Below, one piece after another: positions 18,877 to 27,512 of a stretch of 64,000 nucleotides of DNA. The notes under the pieces are model-generated. The model made no database searches. It worked only from the letters and a program-made list of their open reading frames with translations, and had not been told where the DNA came from. The stretch comes from Pseudomonas nicosulfuronedens (GTDB lineage: Bacteria > Pseudomonadota > Gammaproteobacteria > Pseudomonadales > Pseudomonadaceae), in assembly GCF_005877905.1 (NCBI RefSeq), contig NZ_SWDV01000022.1, positions 62,001 to 126,000 of the forward strand, written 5' to 3'. A program made the translations under genes and the position numbers. Numbering within the stretch: the first letter of the stretch is position 1; each line of letters opens with the position of its first letter.

Positions 18877-20295
18877 TTATTCGGCGAAGATCTTGCCCGG
18901 GTTCATGATCCCGTTGGGATCGAACACCGCCTTGACTGCCTTCATGTAGCCGATTTCAGCCTCGGAGCGAGAGTAACCCAGGTAGTCGCGCTTGGTCATG
19001 CCCACACCGTGCTCGGCCGAGATGGAGCCGTTGTACTTTTGTACCGTCTCGAACACCCACTTGTTGACGGTCGCGCACTTGGCGAAGAACTCGTCCTTGG
19101 TCAGGTTCTCGGGCTTGAGGATGTTCAGGTGCAGGTTGCCGTCGCCGATGTGGCCGAACCAGACCACTTCGAAGTCGGGGTAGTTGGCCGCGACGATATC
19201 GTCGATGTCCTTGAGGAAGGCCGGGACCTTGCCGACGGTGACGGAGATGTCGTTCTTGTACGGCGTCCAGTGGGAGATGGTCTCGGAGATGTACTCGCGC
19301 AGCTTCCACAGGTTCTGCAGCTGCTGCTCGCTCTGGCTCATCACGCCATCGAGGACCCAGCCCTGCTCTACACAATGTTCGAAAGTGGCCAGTGCCTCGT
19401 TGGCCACTTCCTCGGTGCTCGCCTCGAACTCCAGCAGGGCATAGAACGGGCAGTCGGTCTCGAAGGCCGGCGGCACGTCACCACGGGCCATGATCTTGGC
19501 CAGGGCCTTGTCGGAGAAGAACTCGAACGCGGTCAGGTCCAGCTTGTTCTGGAAAGCGTGCAGCACCGGCATGATCGAATCGAAGTCCGGGGTGCCCAGG
19601 ACCATCGCGGTGAGGTTCTTCGGCTGGCGTTCCAGGCGCATGGTGGCCTCGACCACGAAGCCCAGGGTGCCTTCGGCGCCGATGAACAACTGGCGCAGGT
19701 CGTAGCCGGTGGCGTTCTTGATCAGGTCCTTGTTCAGCTCCAGCAGGTCGCCCTTGCCGGTGACGACCTTCATGCCAGCGACCCAGTTGCGGGTCATACC
19801 GTAGCGAATGACCTTGATCCCGCCAGCATTGGTGCCGATGTTGCCGCCGATCTGGCTGGAACCCGACGAAGCGAAGTCCACCGGGTAGTACAGGCCGTGC
19901 TCTTCGGCGAAGGTCTGCAGCTGCTTGGTGATCACGCCCGGCTGGCAGACCACGGTGCGATCGAACTCGTTGAATTCCAGCACCTTGTTCATGTAGTCGA
20001 AAGCCACGACCACTTCGCCGTTGGCCGCGACAGCAGCGGCGGACAGGCCGGTACGACCACCGGAGGGAACCAGCGCGACCTTGTGCTCATTGGCCCAGCG
20101 GACGATGGCCTGGACCTGCTCGGTGCTCTTGGGGAAGGCGATCGCCAGGGGCGCCGGGGCGAAATGCTTGGTCCAATCCTTGCCGTAGGTGTCGAGGGAA
20201 TCGGCGTCTGTCAGCAGCTTCCCGGCATCCAGCAGGGGCTTGAGCGATTCGATCAGGGCGTCGCGGGTCATTGGAGGAACTCTCAAATGGTTCAT
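18877..20295 (-). CDS. D-2-hydroxyglutarate dehydrogenase (FAD-linked, GlcD-like)
   Basis: A 472-residue flavoenzyme of the FAD-binding PCMH/GlcD family. The FAD-binding part includes VPSGGRTGLSAAAVAANGE (about residues 80-98) and SSGSSQIGGNIGTNAGGIKVIRYG; the C-terminal cap has the metal-site HIGDGNLHLNI and SAEHGVGMTKRDYLG. D-2-hydroxyglutarate dehydrogenases of pseudomonads recycle the D-2-hydroxyglutarate made as a side product by SerA. Its head-to-head position with serA strongly supports this substrate over other D-2-hydroxy acids. The start at 20295 has AGGA upstream; Met9 (20271) is an alternative without a clear ribosome site. Confidence 0.9.
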   Translation of the reverse strand: MNHLRVPPMTRDALIESLKPLLDAGKLLTDADSLDTYGKDWTKHFAPAPLAIAFPKSTEQVQAIVRWANEHKVALVPSGGRTGLSAAAVAANGEVVVAFDYMNKVLEFNEFDRTVVCQPGVITKQLQTFAEEHGLYYPVDFASSGSSQIGGNIGTNAGGIKVIRYGMTRNWVAGMKVVTGKGDLLELNKDLIKNATGYDLRQLFIGAEGTLGFVVEATMRLERQPKNLTAMVLGTPDFDSIMPVLHAFQNKLDLTAFEFFSDKALAKIMARGDVPPAFETDCPFYALLEFEASTEEVANEALATFEHCVEQGWVLDGVMSQSEQQLQNLWKLREYISETISHWTPYKNDISVTVGKVPAFLKDIDDIVAANYPDFEVVWFGHIGDGNLHLNILKPENLTKDEFFAKCATVNKWVFETVQKYNGSISAEHGVGMTKRDYLGYSRSEAEIGYMKAVKAVFDPNGIMNPGKIFAE

Positions 20296-20461
20296 GGTCG
20301 TCCTGAGAACAGCTCAGGTCGCAACCGGGCAAGGAAAAGGGAGAACATGCTAGCATACGCACCCCACGCAGATCGCCACCTGGCGCCAAGCTTGGCACCG
20401 GCCGGTCCGGCCTGAGCTGTTCAATTTCTCGCCACATCCCGGGACTACAGGTTCAAAGCAG

Positions 20462-21691
20462 ATGAGCAAGACTTCTCTCGACAAGAGCAAGATCAAATTC
20501 CTTCTCCTTGAAGGCGTGCACCAGAACGCCGTCGACACCCTCAAGGCAGCCGGCTACTCCAACATCGAGTACCTCAAGACCGCTCTGTCCGGTGACGAGC
20601 TGAAGGAAAAGATTGCCGATGCCCACTTCATCGGTATCCGCTCCCGCACCCAGCTGACCGAAGAAGTCTTCGACGCTGCCAAGAAGCTGATCGCCGTTGG
20701 CTGCTTCTGCATCGGCACCAACCAGGTCGACCTGAACGCGGCCCGCGAGCGCGGCATCGCCGTGTTCAACGCGCCCTACTCCAACACCCGTTCGGTGGCC
20801 GAACTGGTGCTGGCCGAGGCCATCCTGCTGCTGCGCGGCATTCCGGAGAAGAACGCTTCCTGCCACCGTGGTGGCTGGATCAAGTCCGCCGCCAACTCCT
20901 TCGAGATCCGCGGCAAGAAGCTGGGCATCGTCGGCTATGGCTCGATCGGCACCCAGCTCTCGGTCCTGGCCGAGGCCCTGGGTATGCAGGTGTTCTTCTA
21001 CGACACCGTGACCAAGCTGCCGCTGGGTAACGCCCAGCAGGTCGGCAACCTGCACGAGCTGCTCGGCATGTCCGACATCGTCTCGCTGCACGTGCCGGAG
21101 CTGCCGTCCACCCAGTGGATGATCGGCGAGAAGGAAATCCGCGCCATCAAGAAAGGCGGCATCCTGATCAACGCCGCCCGTGGCACCGTGGTCGAGCTGG
21201 ACCACCTGGCCGCCGCAATCAAGGACGAGCACCTGATCGGCGCCGCCATCGACGTGTTCCCGGTCGAGCCCAAGTCCAACGACGACGAGTTCGAAAGCCC
21301 GCTGCGCGGCCTGGATCGCGTGATCCTGACCCCGCACATCGGCGGCTCCACCGCCGAAGCCCAGGCCAACATCGGCCTGGAAGTGGCCGAAAAGCTGGTC
21401 AAGTACAGCGACAACGGCACCTCGGTGTCCTCGGTCAACTTCCCCGAAGTGGCCCTGCCGTCACACCCGGGCAAACACCGCCTGCTGCACATCCACGAGA
21501 ACATCCCGGGTGTGATGAGCGAAATCAACAAGGTGTTCGCCGACAATGGCATCAACATCTCCGGCCAGTACCTGCAGACCAACGACAAGGTCGGCTACGT
21601 GGTGATCGACGTCGACGCCGAGTACTCGGACCTGGCGCTGGAGAAGCTGCAGCACGTGAACGGCACCATCCGCAGCCGCGTGCTGTTCTAA
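20462..21691 (+). CDS. serA: D-3-phosphoglycerate dehydrogenase
   Basis: The first enzyme of serine biosynthesis, oxidising 3-phosphoglycerate and also able to reduce 2-oxoglutarate to D-2-hydroxyglutarate. The 409-residue length is that of the E. coli-type enzyme with one ACT domain. Visible are the NAD loop GYGSIGTQLSVLAEALG (about residues 159-175), catalytic Arg in INAARGTVVE, catalytic His in LTPHIGGSTAEAQ, and the C-terminal ACT domain ending GTIRSRVLF, which binds serine. It is divergent from D-2-hydroxyglutarate dehydrogenase across 166 bases. Confidence 0.97.
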   Translation: MSKTSLDKSKIKFLLLEGVHQNAVDTLKAAGYSNIEYLKTALSGDELKEKIADAHFIGIRSRTQLTEEVFDAAKKLIAVGCFCIGTNQVDLNAARERGIAVFNAPYSNTRSVAELVLAEAILLLRGIPEKNASCHRGGWIKSAANSFEIRGKKLGIVGYGSIGTQLSVLAEALGMQVFFYDTVTKLPLGNAQQVGNLHELLGMSDIVSLHVPELPSTQWMIGEKEIRAIKKGGILINAARGTVVELDHLAAAIKDEHLIGAAIDVFPVEPKSNDDEFESPLRGLDRVILTPHIGGSTAEAQANIGLEVAEKLVKYSDNGTSVSSVNFPEVALPSHPGKHRLLHIHENIPGVMSEINKVFADNGINISGQYLQTNDKVGYVVIDVDAEYSDLALEKLQHVNGTIRSRVLF

Positions 21692-21708
21692 GCGCGGTTA
21701 GCAGCAAA

Positions 21709-21738
21709 GAAAAAGGAGGCCCTTGGGCCTCCTTTTTT
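21709..21738. terminator. Terminator after serA
   Basis: GAAAAAGGAGGCCC-TTG-GGCCTCCTTTTTT: strong hairpin with runs on both sides, able to serve serA and the convergent DUF4399 gene. Confidence 0.92.
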
Positions 21739-21754
21739 CATGCCTGGAAAACGA

Positions 21755-22186
21755 TCACTTCACGTTGACGGTGATCTGCTGCGACTCCACCGGCGGGTCG
21801 AAGGGCACGTGGTTCTTGTCGCCCACCAGCAGCTGCAGGGTGTGCTTGCCTGGCGGCAGGGTCACCTGGGTCTCGGTCTGGCCCTTGCCGAAGTGCTTGA
21901 TCTGGTCGGTCATCGGCAGCGGCAGGTTCATCGCCGGCTGCTCCTTGAGGTCGATCAGCAGGTGGTGGTGGCCGGTGGCTGGCGAGTCCACGCCCGCCGG
22001 CGCGACGCCCATGCCCTTGAGGCCGAATTTGACGGTGAAGGTCTTGTCCACCGTGGCACCGTCGGCCGGCTCGATGAAGTACACCTTCGCGCCTTCCGGA
22101 GCCGGGGTACGCGGGATATCGGCGGCAACGGCAGAGGTGCCGGCGAGCAGCGCGGCAAGGCCCAGGCAAGGCAGCAGGGTTCTCAT
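21755..22186 (-). CDS. DUF4399-family periplasmic protein
   Basis: A 143-residue exported protein with a signal peptide (residues 1-21, ending AVAA) and one DUF4399 domain. The family pattern is clear: VYFIEPADGATVDKTFTVKFGLKGMGVAPAG, the His-rich TGHHHLLID, and KHTLQLLVGDKNHVPFDPPVES. The His cluster suggests metal binding but no function is established. A single-gene unit convergent with serA. Confidence 0.85.
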   Translation of the reverse strand: MRTLLPCLGLAALLAGTSAVAADIPRTPAPEGAKVYFIEPADGATVDKTFTVKFGLKGMGVAPAGVDSPATGHHHLLIDLKEQPAMNLPLPMTDQIKHFGKGQTETQVTLPPGKHTLQLLVGDKNHVPFDPPVESQQITVNVK

Positions 22187-22326
22187 GTTCTTCTCCTTCT
22201 ACATGGAAATCGAAAGGCGAAGGACCCGCTCAGGCCGGCCTCGCCTCACGCATGGAACGCACAAGCATAGGCGCCACGGCGCGAGGCTCAAGCAAAATAG
22301 TGCATCTTCGAGTGACGGCGAGCGCT

Positions 22327-22821
22327 CTAGCCTCCGGCTTCCAGCCCGGCCAGACAGACGGCGGCGGCATCCAGCTCTTCCTCACTGAACACCAGCACGC
22401 CCATGCGCTTGAGCGCGGCGGCAGTGACGCCTTCACCGGCAACCTTCTGGCCGCTGAAGCTGCCGTCGTAGTTCTCGCGGTTGCCGCAGGACGGGCTGCG
22501 CGCCTTGAGCACCGCCAGGCGAATGTCGTGGCGACGCACCAGCGCCATCGCCTCCTCGGCGCCGAGCAGGAAAGCGTCGCTGACGTCCTCGCCCTCCACC
22601 GTCATCACCGGGCGCGCCCGCTCCAGCACCGCCATGCCCTGGCCGCCAGGGATCTCCGCCGGGGCGCGGGGCGTCGGCAGACCACCGGCCACCTCCGGAC
22701 ACAGTGCCACCACCCGCCCCTGGTCCAGCCAGCGCGATAGCAGGTCGAATGGCCCGTGCGCGCCGCCGTCGTAGCGGACGCGATGGCCAAGCAGGCAGCG
22801 GCTGACGAGAACCTTCTGCAT
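22327..22821 (-). CDS. DUF523-family protein
   Basis: A 164-residue cytoplasmic protein of the DUF523 family. The N-terminus VLVSRCLLGHRVRYDGG with a conserved Cys, the CPEVAGGLPTPR motif, and LKARSPSCG fit the family, whose conserved cysteines suggest a metal or sulfur centre; no function is proven. It stands alone between the DUF4399 gene and the divergent exported protein gene. Confidence 0.88.
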   Translation of the reverse strand: MQKVLVSRCLLGHRVRYDGGAHGPFDLLSRWLDQGRVVALCPEVAGGLPTPRAPAEIPGGQGMAVLERARPVMTVEGEDVSDAFLLGAEEAMALVRRHDIRLAVLKARSPSCGNRENYDGSFSGQKVAGEGVTAAALKRMGVLVFSEEELDAAAVCLAGLEAGG

Positions 22822-23077
22822 GGGCGAATCACTCCCTTTTGGAAGGGGACAGACTAGCCGCTCGCCGTTTGCCGGTCACGCCGGGTAACTCAACTTTCAT
22901 CGGTGCGTCTGTCGCAACAGGTTTCCGCCCCGCCGAAAGTCGGGTCCTTGAGCGGCTCGCCGGCCGTCGGCACAGCGCTGAAACACAACCTTCGACGGGA
23001 ACAGCCGTCCGGCACTGGCCGCCAGGCAGGCCGCCACCCAGACTCGCGCATCGGCCAATCGCCATGGAGCCTCCGTC

Positions 23078-23626
23078 ATGCCTCGCCTCTTGCTCTGCAC
23101 CGCCACCTTCGCCGCGCTGTCCTACCTGCCCTTTGCCTTCGCCGAGCTCCAGGCCCTGGATAACGAGCGCCTGGGCGCCATCAGTGGCCAGGACGGCATC
23201 AGCATCCGCGCCGACGTGCTGGCGCGCATGGACAGCGTGGCGTGGAAGGATGACGGCGGCAGTGTCTCACTGCGCAACGTGTTCATCGACAACGGCTGCG
23301 TGAGCGCCGGGGACTGCCCCGACGGCCGTGGCGGCAGCCTGCCTTATGGGCCCGCGCAACTGGGCCTGAGCCTGCCGATCTTCGGCATCGAGCAACCGAC
23401 CCTGCAGGTGGACGTGGTGCAGGGTGCCGGCGGCCAGCAGCAACTGGCGCTGACCCTGCCCGACCTGACCACCATCAACCAGCAACTCAATGCCAGCGGG
23501 CTACCGTCACAGACTATCCGCCTGCGCGTAGCCGGCGATCTCTACGTGGGCGGCGGAAAGCTGGGAAGCATCGAAGTACGCGACATCCAGGACATCAGCG
23601 GCACCCTGAAGATCTGGGGCCACTGA
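23078..23626 (+). CDS. Exported DUF6160-like protein, unknown function
   Basis: A 182-residue protein with a signal peptide (residues about 1-22, ending AFA) followed at once by LDNERLGAISGQDGISI, the short motif (D..L..ISGQ.G) seen at the mature start of a group of Pseudomonas surface or periplasmic proteins (DUF6160/FilA-like). The remainder is beta-rich with an amphipathic pattern (LGLSLPIFGIEQPTLQVDVV, IRLRVAGDLYVGGG). The function is unknown. Ribosome site and start agree at 23078 (GGAG upstream). Confidence 0.7.
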   Translation: MPRLLLCTATFAALSYLPFAFAELQALDNERLGAISGQDGISIRADVLARMDSVAWKDDGGSVSLRNVFIDNGCVSAGDCPDGRGGSLPYGPAQLGLSLPIFGIEQPTLQVDVVQGAGGQQQLALTLPDLTTINQQLNASGLPSQTIRLRVAGDLYVGGGKLGSIEVRDIQDISGTLKIWGH

Positions 23627-23649
23627 CGCCTCGGGGTTCGGAGCGAGGC

Positions 23650-24276
23650 TTAGCCGCGGCGGCGGAACCAGCCGGTGAGCGACAGACGCTCGTGGCTGGC
23701 CGGCAACACCTCGTGGGGGAACTCGCCAGAGAGGAACACCACCAGCCGGCCGGCCAGCGGCGACAGGTCCAGTGTCCGTTCGTCGGAGAGGTACATCCGC
23801 AGTTCGCCGCCCTGCGCCACCGGCCAGTCGCGATTGAGGTAGAACACGGCGGAGAGGGCGCGGCGGTCATCGTCGCGGAAACGGTCCAGGTGCTTCTGGT
23901 AGAACGCCCCCGGCGGATAGAGCGCGAAGTGCCCTTCGAAGTCTTCCAGGCCTAGGTACAGCGAGCGATTGATTTGCTGGCGCAGCGCGTCCAGCGCGCC
24001 CAGGTAGAGGTCACAGGCCTCGGACTGGCCGGGCTCCAGCCACTGGATACGGTCGCCGCGAATGCCTTCGCGCACGGCCTGCCCCTCACCCCTTCCGATG
24101 GCCGCGGAGGCCAGCTTGCCGGCCGCGTCGCGGGCACGGCATTCCGTCGCCAGCTGCGCGATCAGGGCATCGGGAAGGAAGGCGTCCTGCTGCGACCAGC
24201 CCTTCTCGGCGAGGTCGTCAACGATGCTTTGCAGGAGGGGGCCTTGCACGAATGGAGAAGGGGCGTCGAAATGCAT
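23650..24276 (-). CDS. 2OG-Fe(II) oxygenase (prolyl 4-hydroxylase-like)
   Basis: A 208-residue member of the 2-oxoglutarate/Fe(II) dioxygenase superfamily, P4Hc type. Iron ligands are visible as HxD in QKHLDRFRDDDRR and the distal His in EFPHEVLPASHERLSLTGWF, with the 2-oxoglutarate-binding Arg just after. The ATG at 24276 was chosen because homology starts at HFDAPSPF; the longer frame would run into the divergent DUF2059 gene. E. coli-type relatives of this size hydroxylate proteins or small molecules; the substrate is unknown. Confidence 0.85.
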   Translation of the reverse strand: MHFDAPSPFVQGPLLQSIVDDLAEKGWSQQDAFLPDALIAQLATECRARDAAGKLASAAIGRGEGQAVREGIRGDRIQWLEPGQSEACDLYLGALDALRQQINRSLYLGLEDFEGHFALYPPGAFYQKHLDRFRDDDRRALSAVFYLNRDWPVAQGGELRMYLSDERTLDLSPLAGRLVVFLSGEFPHEVLPASHERLSLTGWFRRRG

Positions 24277-24376
24277 GGCGTATTGTAACGTCCGGCGCCA
24301 GTGTCTCGACAAGCGGGGCAAGCCTTGCCGACAATAGCCTCCGGCGAGCGAACCCTGCCGCCCAAAAGGAGTTGCA

Positions 24377-25117
24377 ATGCGCGTACTGCTGGCCCTCACC
24401 CTTCTTGTACTGGGCATGCCTGCCCTGGCCGACAACTACCAGCGCCTGTACCAGGCCGCCGGCTGGCCGGAACAGCGAGCGCACTTCAATGACGCCCTGC
24501 ATGCCGCGCAGAAGCGCTACCAGGGCAACCTGCCGCCGGCGCTGTACCAGACGCTGGTGGACAACAGCAACCAGCGCTTCGCCCCCGCCGACATCGACCA
24601 GCGCGCCCTCAACGGCCTGCGCCAGAGCCTGCCGGACAGCACGGCGGCGGTGAATTTCTTCGAATCCCCGCTGGGCCGCAAGGTTGCCGGCGCCGAGACC
24701 CTGGCCACCCGCAGCGACCAGTTGCAGAAGTACGCCAACGGCCTGCCACGCCAGCAGGCCAGCGATGCGCGCAAGCAGGTCGTCCATCGCCTGAGCCAGG
24801 TGCTCCCTGCCCGCGAAGCCGGCGCCGAAGTCAGCCTGGCGTTGGCCAGCGTGGCCGCCGACAGCCTCAGCCAGATGCTTCCCGGTCTGCTTGGCGGCGG
24901 CACCACCCAGGGCATGCTCGAAGGCCAGCGGCAGAAGCTGATGAGCCAGATCGGCGCCGATCTCGACAACACCCTGCTGTACGTCTATCGCGGCCTGAGC
25001 GATGCCGAGCTGGGGCAGTTCGCCGACTTCAGCGAGTCGCCGGCCGGCCGCGACTACTACCGCGCCGCCCTGGCCGCCCTCAAGGCTGGATTATCGGTTT
25101 CCTCCGACGGACAGTGA
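24377..25117 (+). CDS. DUF2059-family periplasmic protein
   Basis: A 246-residue exported protein with a signal peptide (residues 1-18, ending ALA). The rest is mostly alpha-helical, with a DUF2059-type repeat: QFADFSESPAGRDYYRAALAALK at the C-terminus mirrors NFFESPLGRKVAGAETLATR in the first half. The family is widespread in the periplasm without known activity. Divergent from the oxygenase gene. Confidence 0.78.
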   Translation: MRVLLALTLLVLGMPALADNYQRLYQAAGWPEQRAHFNDALHAAQKRYQGNLPPALYQTLVDNSNQRFAPADIDQRALNGLRQSLPDSTAAVNFFESPLGRKVAGAETLATRSDQLQKYANGLPRQQASDARKQVVHRLSQVLPAREAGAEVSLALASVAADSLSQMLPGLLGGGTTQGMLEGQRQKLMSQIGADLDNTLLYVYRGLSDAELGQFADFSESPAGRDYYRAALAALKAGLSVSSDGQ

Positions 25118-25270
25118 TCGGAAAAGACCGACACCGCTAGAGGACCACTCCGAGGAACGCTCCTCCTAGAATGGCACCCGCTGTACAGAGGGTGGCGCCT
25201 GAGGATCATGGCGCAAGGAGTGAAGGACACACCCTCGACTACAGCGAATCCCTCCCCCGCATCTGCCTCG

Positions 25271-26209
25271 CTATGCCATCCGCTCACTGAGAAAATCGAA
25301 GTAGCGCCTGCGTAACGTCTCGCTTTCGTTTGCAAGGTGGTGCCGTGCACCAGTAAGCAGCAGGCATTCGATCTTCTCGAACTTCTCTTCCAGCACCTTC
25401 AGGTTATAACGCCAGTCCACCGTCTCGTCGGCGTCGCCCTGCACCACCAGCAGGCTCTGCGCGCCATGGCCGGCCGCCTCGATGCGGGGAATCCAGCGCG
25501 CCAGCGCGCCGACCCAGGCCGTGGGCAGGGTCTTGGGTTGCAGCGGGTCGCGGTCGCGCAGGAAGGCGAGGAATTCGGCGTCGTTGGAATTATCGCTGAA
25601 GCGCCGCGGGATCGAGTCCACGAAGGGCCGCAGCAACTGATAGCTGAACTTCGACCAGCCCCAGGCCCGCGGTCGAACCAACGGCGCCAACAGGATGGTA
25701 CGGCCCAGCTCGGGGCGCGGTGCACCGGTAAGCAGGTAGTCCAGCAGGATCGCCCCACCGGTGCTCTGCCCGCAGAGGTGCCAGGGTTGCGGCAGCTCCA
25801 GCGTCTGGGCTTGGTCGAGCAGGGCGCCCAGCACCACCTGGTACTCGGCGAAATCGCCAATGCTGGCGACAGCACCGCCGGAAAGCCCATGCCCCGGCAG
25901 GTCGCAGGCCAGCACGGCAAAGCCCATGTCCAGCGCCCAGTCGATCACGTGGCGGTAAAGCCCCATATGGTCGTAGTAGCCGTGCAGCAGTACGACGGTT
26001 CCCCGCGCCAGCACCGGTCGCCAGTACTGCGCGGCAATCTGGTAACCGCCGGCCTCGAAGATGCCCAGCCGGCTCTGCAGGCCCGGGTGACGGGCGTGCA
26101 GGTCAAGGCCGTAGAAATGCTGGTACAGCGCGATGCCCACCTCGTTCGCCTCTGCGGTCAGAGGTCGCAGCAGGGAGCGCAGCAGATCGGGCTGGAAGGC
26201 TTCAGGCAT
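25271..26209 (-). CDS. Alpha/beta hydrolase (monoacylglycerol lipase / lysophospholipase type)
   Basis: A 312-residue serine hydrolase. The oxyanion region LLHGYYDHMGLYRHVIDWALDMG, DLPGHGLSGG, and the nucleophile elbow CGQSTGGA (Ser about residue 145) are plain. A late Asp in VVQGDADETVDW and His in GARHHLANES complete the triad. This pattern resembles the Hydrolase_4 lysophospholipase/monoglyceride lipase group. No signal peptide is seen, so it acts in the cytoplasm. It is divergent from the thioredoxin-like gene. Confidence 0.87.
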   Translation of the reverse strand: MPEAFQPDLLRSLLRPLTAEANEVGIALYQHFYGLDLHARHPGLQSRLGIFEAGGYQIAAQYWRPVLARGTVVLLHGYYDHMGLYRHVIDWALDMGFAVLACDLPGHGLSGGAVASIGDFAEYQVVLGALLDQAQTLELPQPWHLCGQSTGGAILLDYLLTGAPRPELGRTILLAPLVRPRAWGWSKFSYQLLRPFVDSIPRRFSDNSNDAEFLAFLRDRDPLQPKTLPTAWVGALARWIPRIEAAGHGAQSLLVVQGDADETVDWRYNLKVLEEKFEKIECLLLTGARHHLANESETLRRRYFDFLSERMA

Positions 26210-26332
26210 GGGCTTTTCGCTTCTGGCAGGCGGGTGACGAAAGGAGCGCGGGCAGCAGCGGGATATTCTGCCGCGCTCGCCCCCGTGGCAAGCTTGTCGG
26301 CTATCTTACCGACTCTGTCACTGGTCGCCGCC

Positions 26333-26908
26333 ATGTCCTCACGCCGAAAATCGCTGCTCACCTGGCTGATCGCCGCGCTCTGCCTGGGCGCACTGCTCGC
26401 CACTTACTGGTGGTACGAGAACCGTTTCATCCGCCCGTTCAGCCACCAGCCGCAGCTGTTTTCCGGCGACCACCTGATGCTGCCCGCACAACTGGCCGGC
26501 CCCGGCAAGATTCGCCTGGTGCACTTCTGGGACCCGGCCTGCCCGTGCAACGTCGGCAACCAGCAGCACCTCGCCGAGCTGATCCAGCGCTTCGGTCCGC
26601 AGGGCGTGGAGTTCTTCGCCGTGCAGAAGCCCGGCAGCCGAGGACATCTCCCCGACACACTGAAATCGATGCGTGCGCTGGACTCCCTGCCCGGGGCCGA
26701 ACAGTTGCCGGCGAGCCCCGCCGTGGCCATCTGGGACGCGCAGGGCAAGCTGGCCTACTTCGGCCCCTACAGCGAAGGCGCGGTGTGTACCTCAGGCAAC
26801 AGCTTCATCGAACCGATCCTTGACGCGCTGGTGCAGGGGCGCCAGGTCAACGCGACCCACACCCTGGCGGTGGGCTGCTATTGCCCCTGGGATGGCGCGA
26901 AGCACTGA
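26333..26908 (+). CDS. Membrane-anchored thioredoxin-fold protein (DUF6436 type)
   Basis: A 191-residue protein with an N-terminal membrane helix (about residues 8-27) and a thioredoxin-like domain facing the periplasm. The active-site motif is CPCN in HFWDPACPCNVGNQQHL instead of the usual CxxC of thioredoxin, followed by a cis-Pro region SPAVAIWD. A second cysteine pair (CYC) sits near the C-terminus. It may act in disulfide or metal handling; this is not shown. The ATG at 26333 begins the membrane anchor; the 25 kb open frame upstream is a shadow of the hydrolase gene. Confidence 0.8.
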   Translation: MSSRRKSLLTWLIAALCLGALLATYWWYENRFIRPFSHQPQLFSGDHLMLPAQLAGPGKIRLVHFWDPACPCNVGNQQHLAELIQRFGPQGVEFFAVQKPGSRGHLPDTLKSMRALDSLPGAEQLPASPAVAIWDAQGKLAYFGPYSEGAVCTSGNSFIEPILDALVQGRQVNATHTLAVGCYCPWDGAKH

Positions 26909-26996
26909 GCCGCATCAACGAAGACGATGGCCAATCCGTGACTACACTTGGATCGCCGGCCCATGAAGGGCCGATCGCTACCAAGGAGCTTTCCGC

Positions 26997-27509
26997 ATGC
27001 GTCTTCCTTCCGCCCTCGCCTTCTGCGCCATTCTCTCCACCGGGTTTGTCCTGCCCCTGGCCGCCCACGCCGAAGATGCCCCCAACAGCAAACAGGTGAT
27101 GGAGCAGCACAAGCAGGCCATCAACAACCGCATCGCCGACATCGACTACAAGCGCAAGCGCATCGTCGAAGCCAACATGAAGCTCACCCCCCAGGAAACC
27201 GAGAAGTTCTGGCCGATCTACAACAGCTACCGTACCGAGGCGGACAAGCTGAGCAAGCAGACCCTGGCAATCATCATCGATTACGCCAACAGCTATAACA
27301 CCGGCTCGGTGAGCAACGACGACGCGGCAAAACTGCAAAAGCAGGTGCTGGAGCTGCAAGACGACAAGCAGGACCTCAAGGAGAAGTACCTCAAGCGCAT
27401 CGCCAAGGAAGTCTCGCCGCAACGCGCGCTGCGCTTCCTGCAGATCGAGGACCAGCTCGACGCCATGGCGCTGCTGGAAGTCAGCCGCGAAATCCCGCTG
27501 GCCGAGTAA
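26997..27509 (+). CDS. Helical periplasmic protein, unknown function
   Basis: A 170-residue protein with a signal peptide (residues 1-26, ending AHA). The mature part is highly charged and almost wholly helical (QVMEQHKQAINNRIADIDYKRKR, LTPQETEKFWPIYNSYRTEADKL, LQKQVLELQDDKQDLKEKYLKRI). The LTPQETEKFWPIY element resembles Spy/CpxP-like helical chaperones and a Pseudomonas transcriptional-regulator-annotated family; I do not make a firm family call. AAGGAG at 26982 supports the start. Convergent with the AraC gene. Confidence 0.7.
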   Translation: MRLPSALAFCAILSTGFVLPLAAHAEDAPNSKQVMEQHKQAINNRIADIDYKRKRIVEANMKLTPQETEKFWPIYNSYRTEADKLSKQTLAIIIDYANSYNTGSVSNDDAAKLQKQVLELQDDKQDLKEKYLKRIAKEVSPQRALRFLQIEDQLDAMALLEVSREIPLAE

Positions 27510-27512
27510 TCC

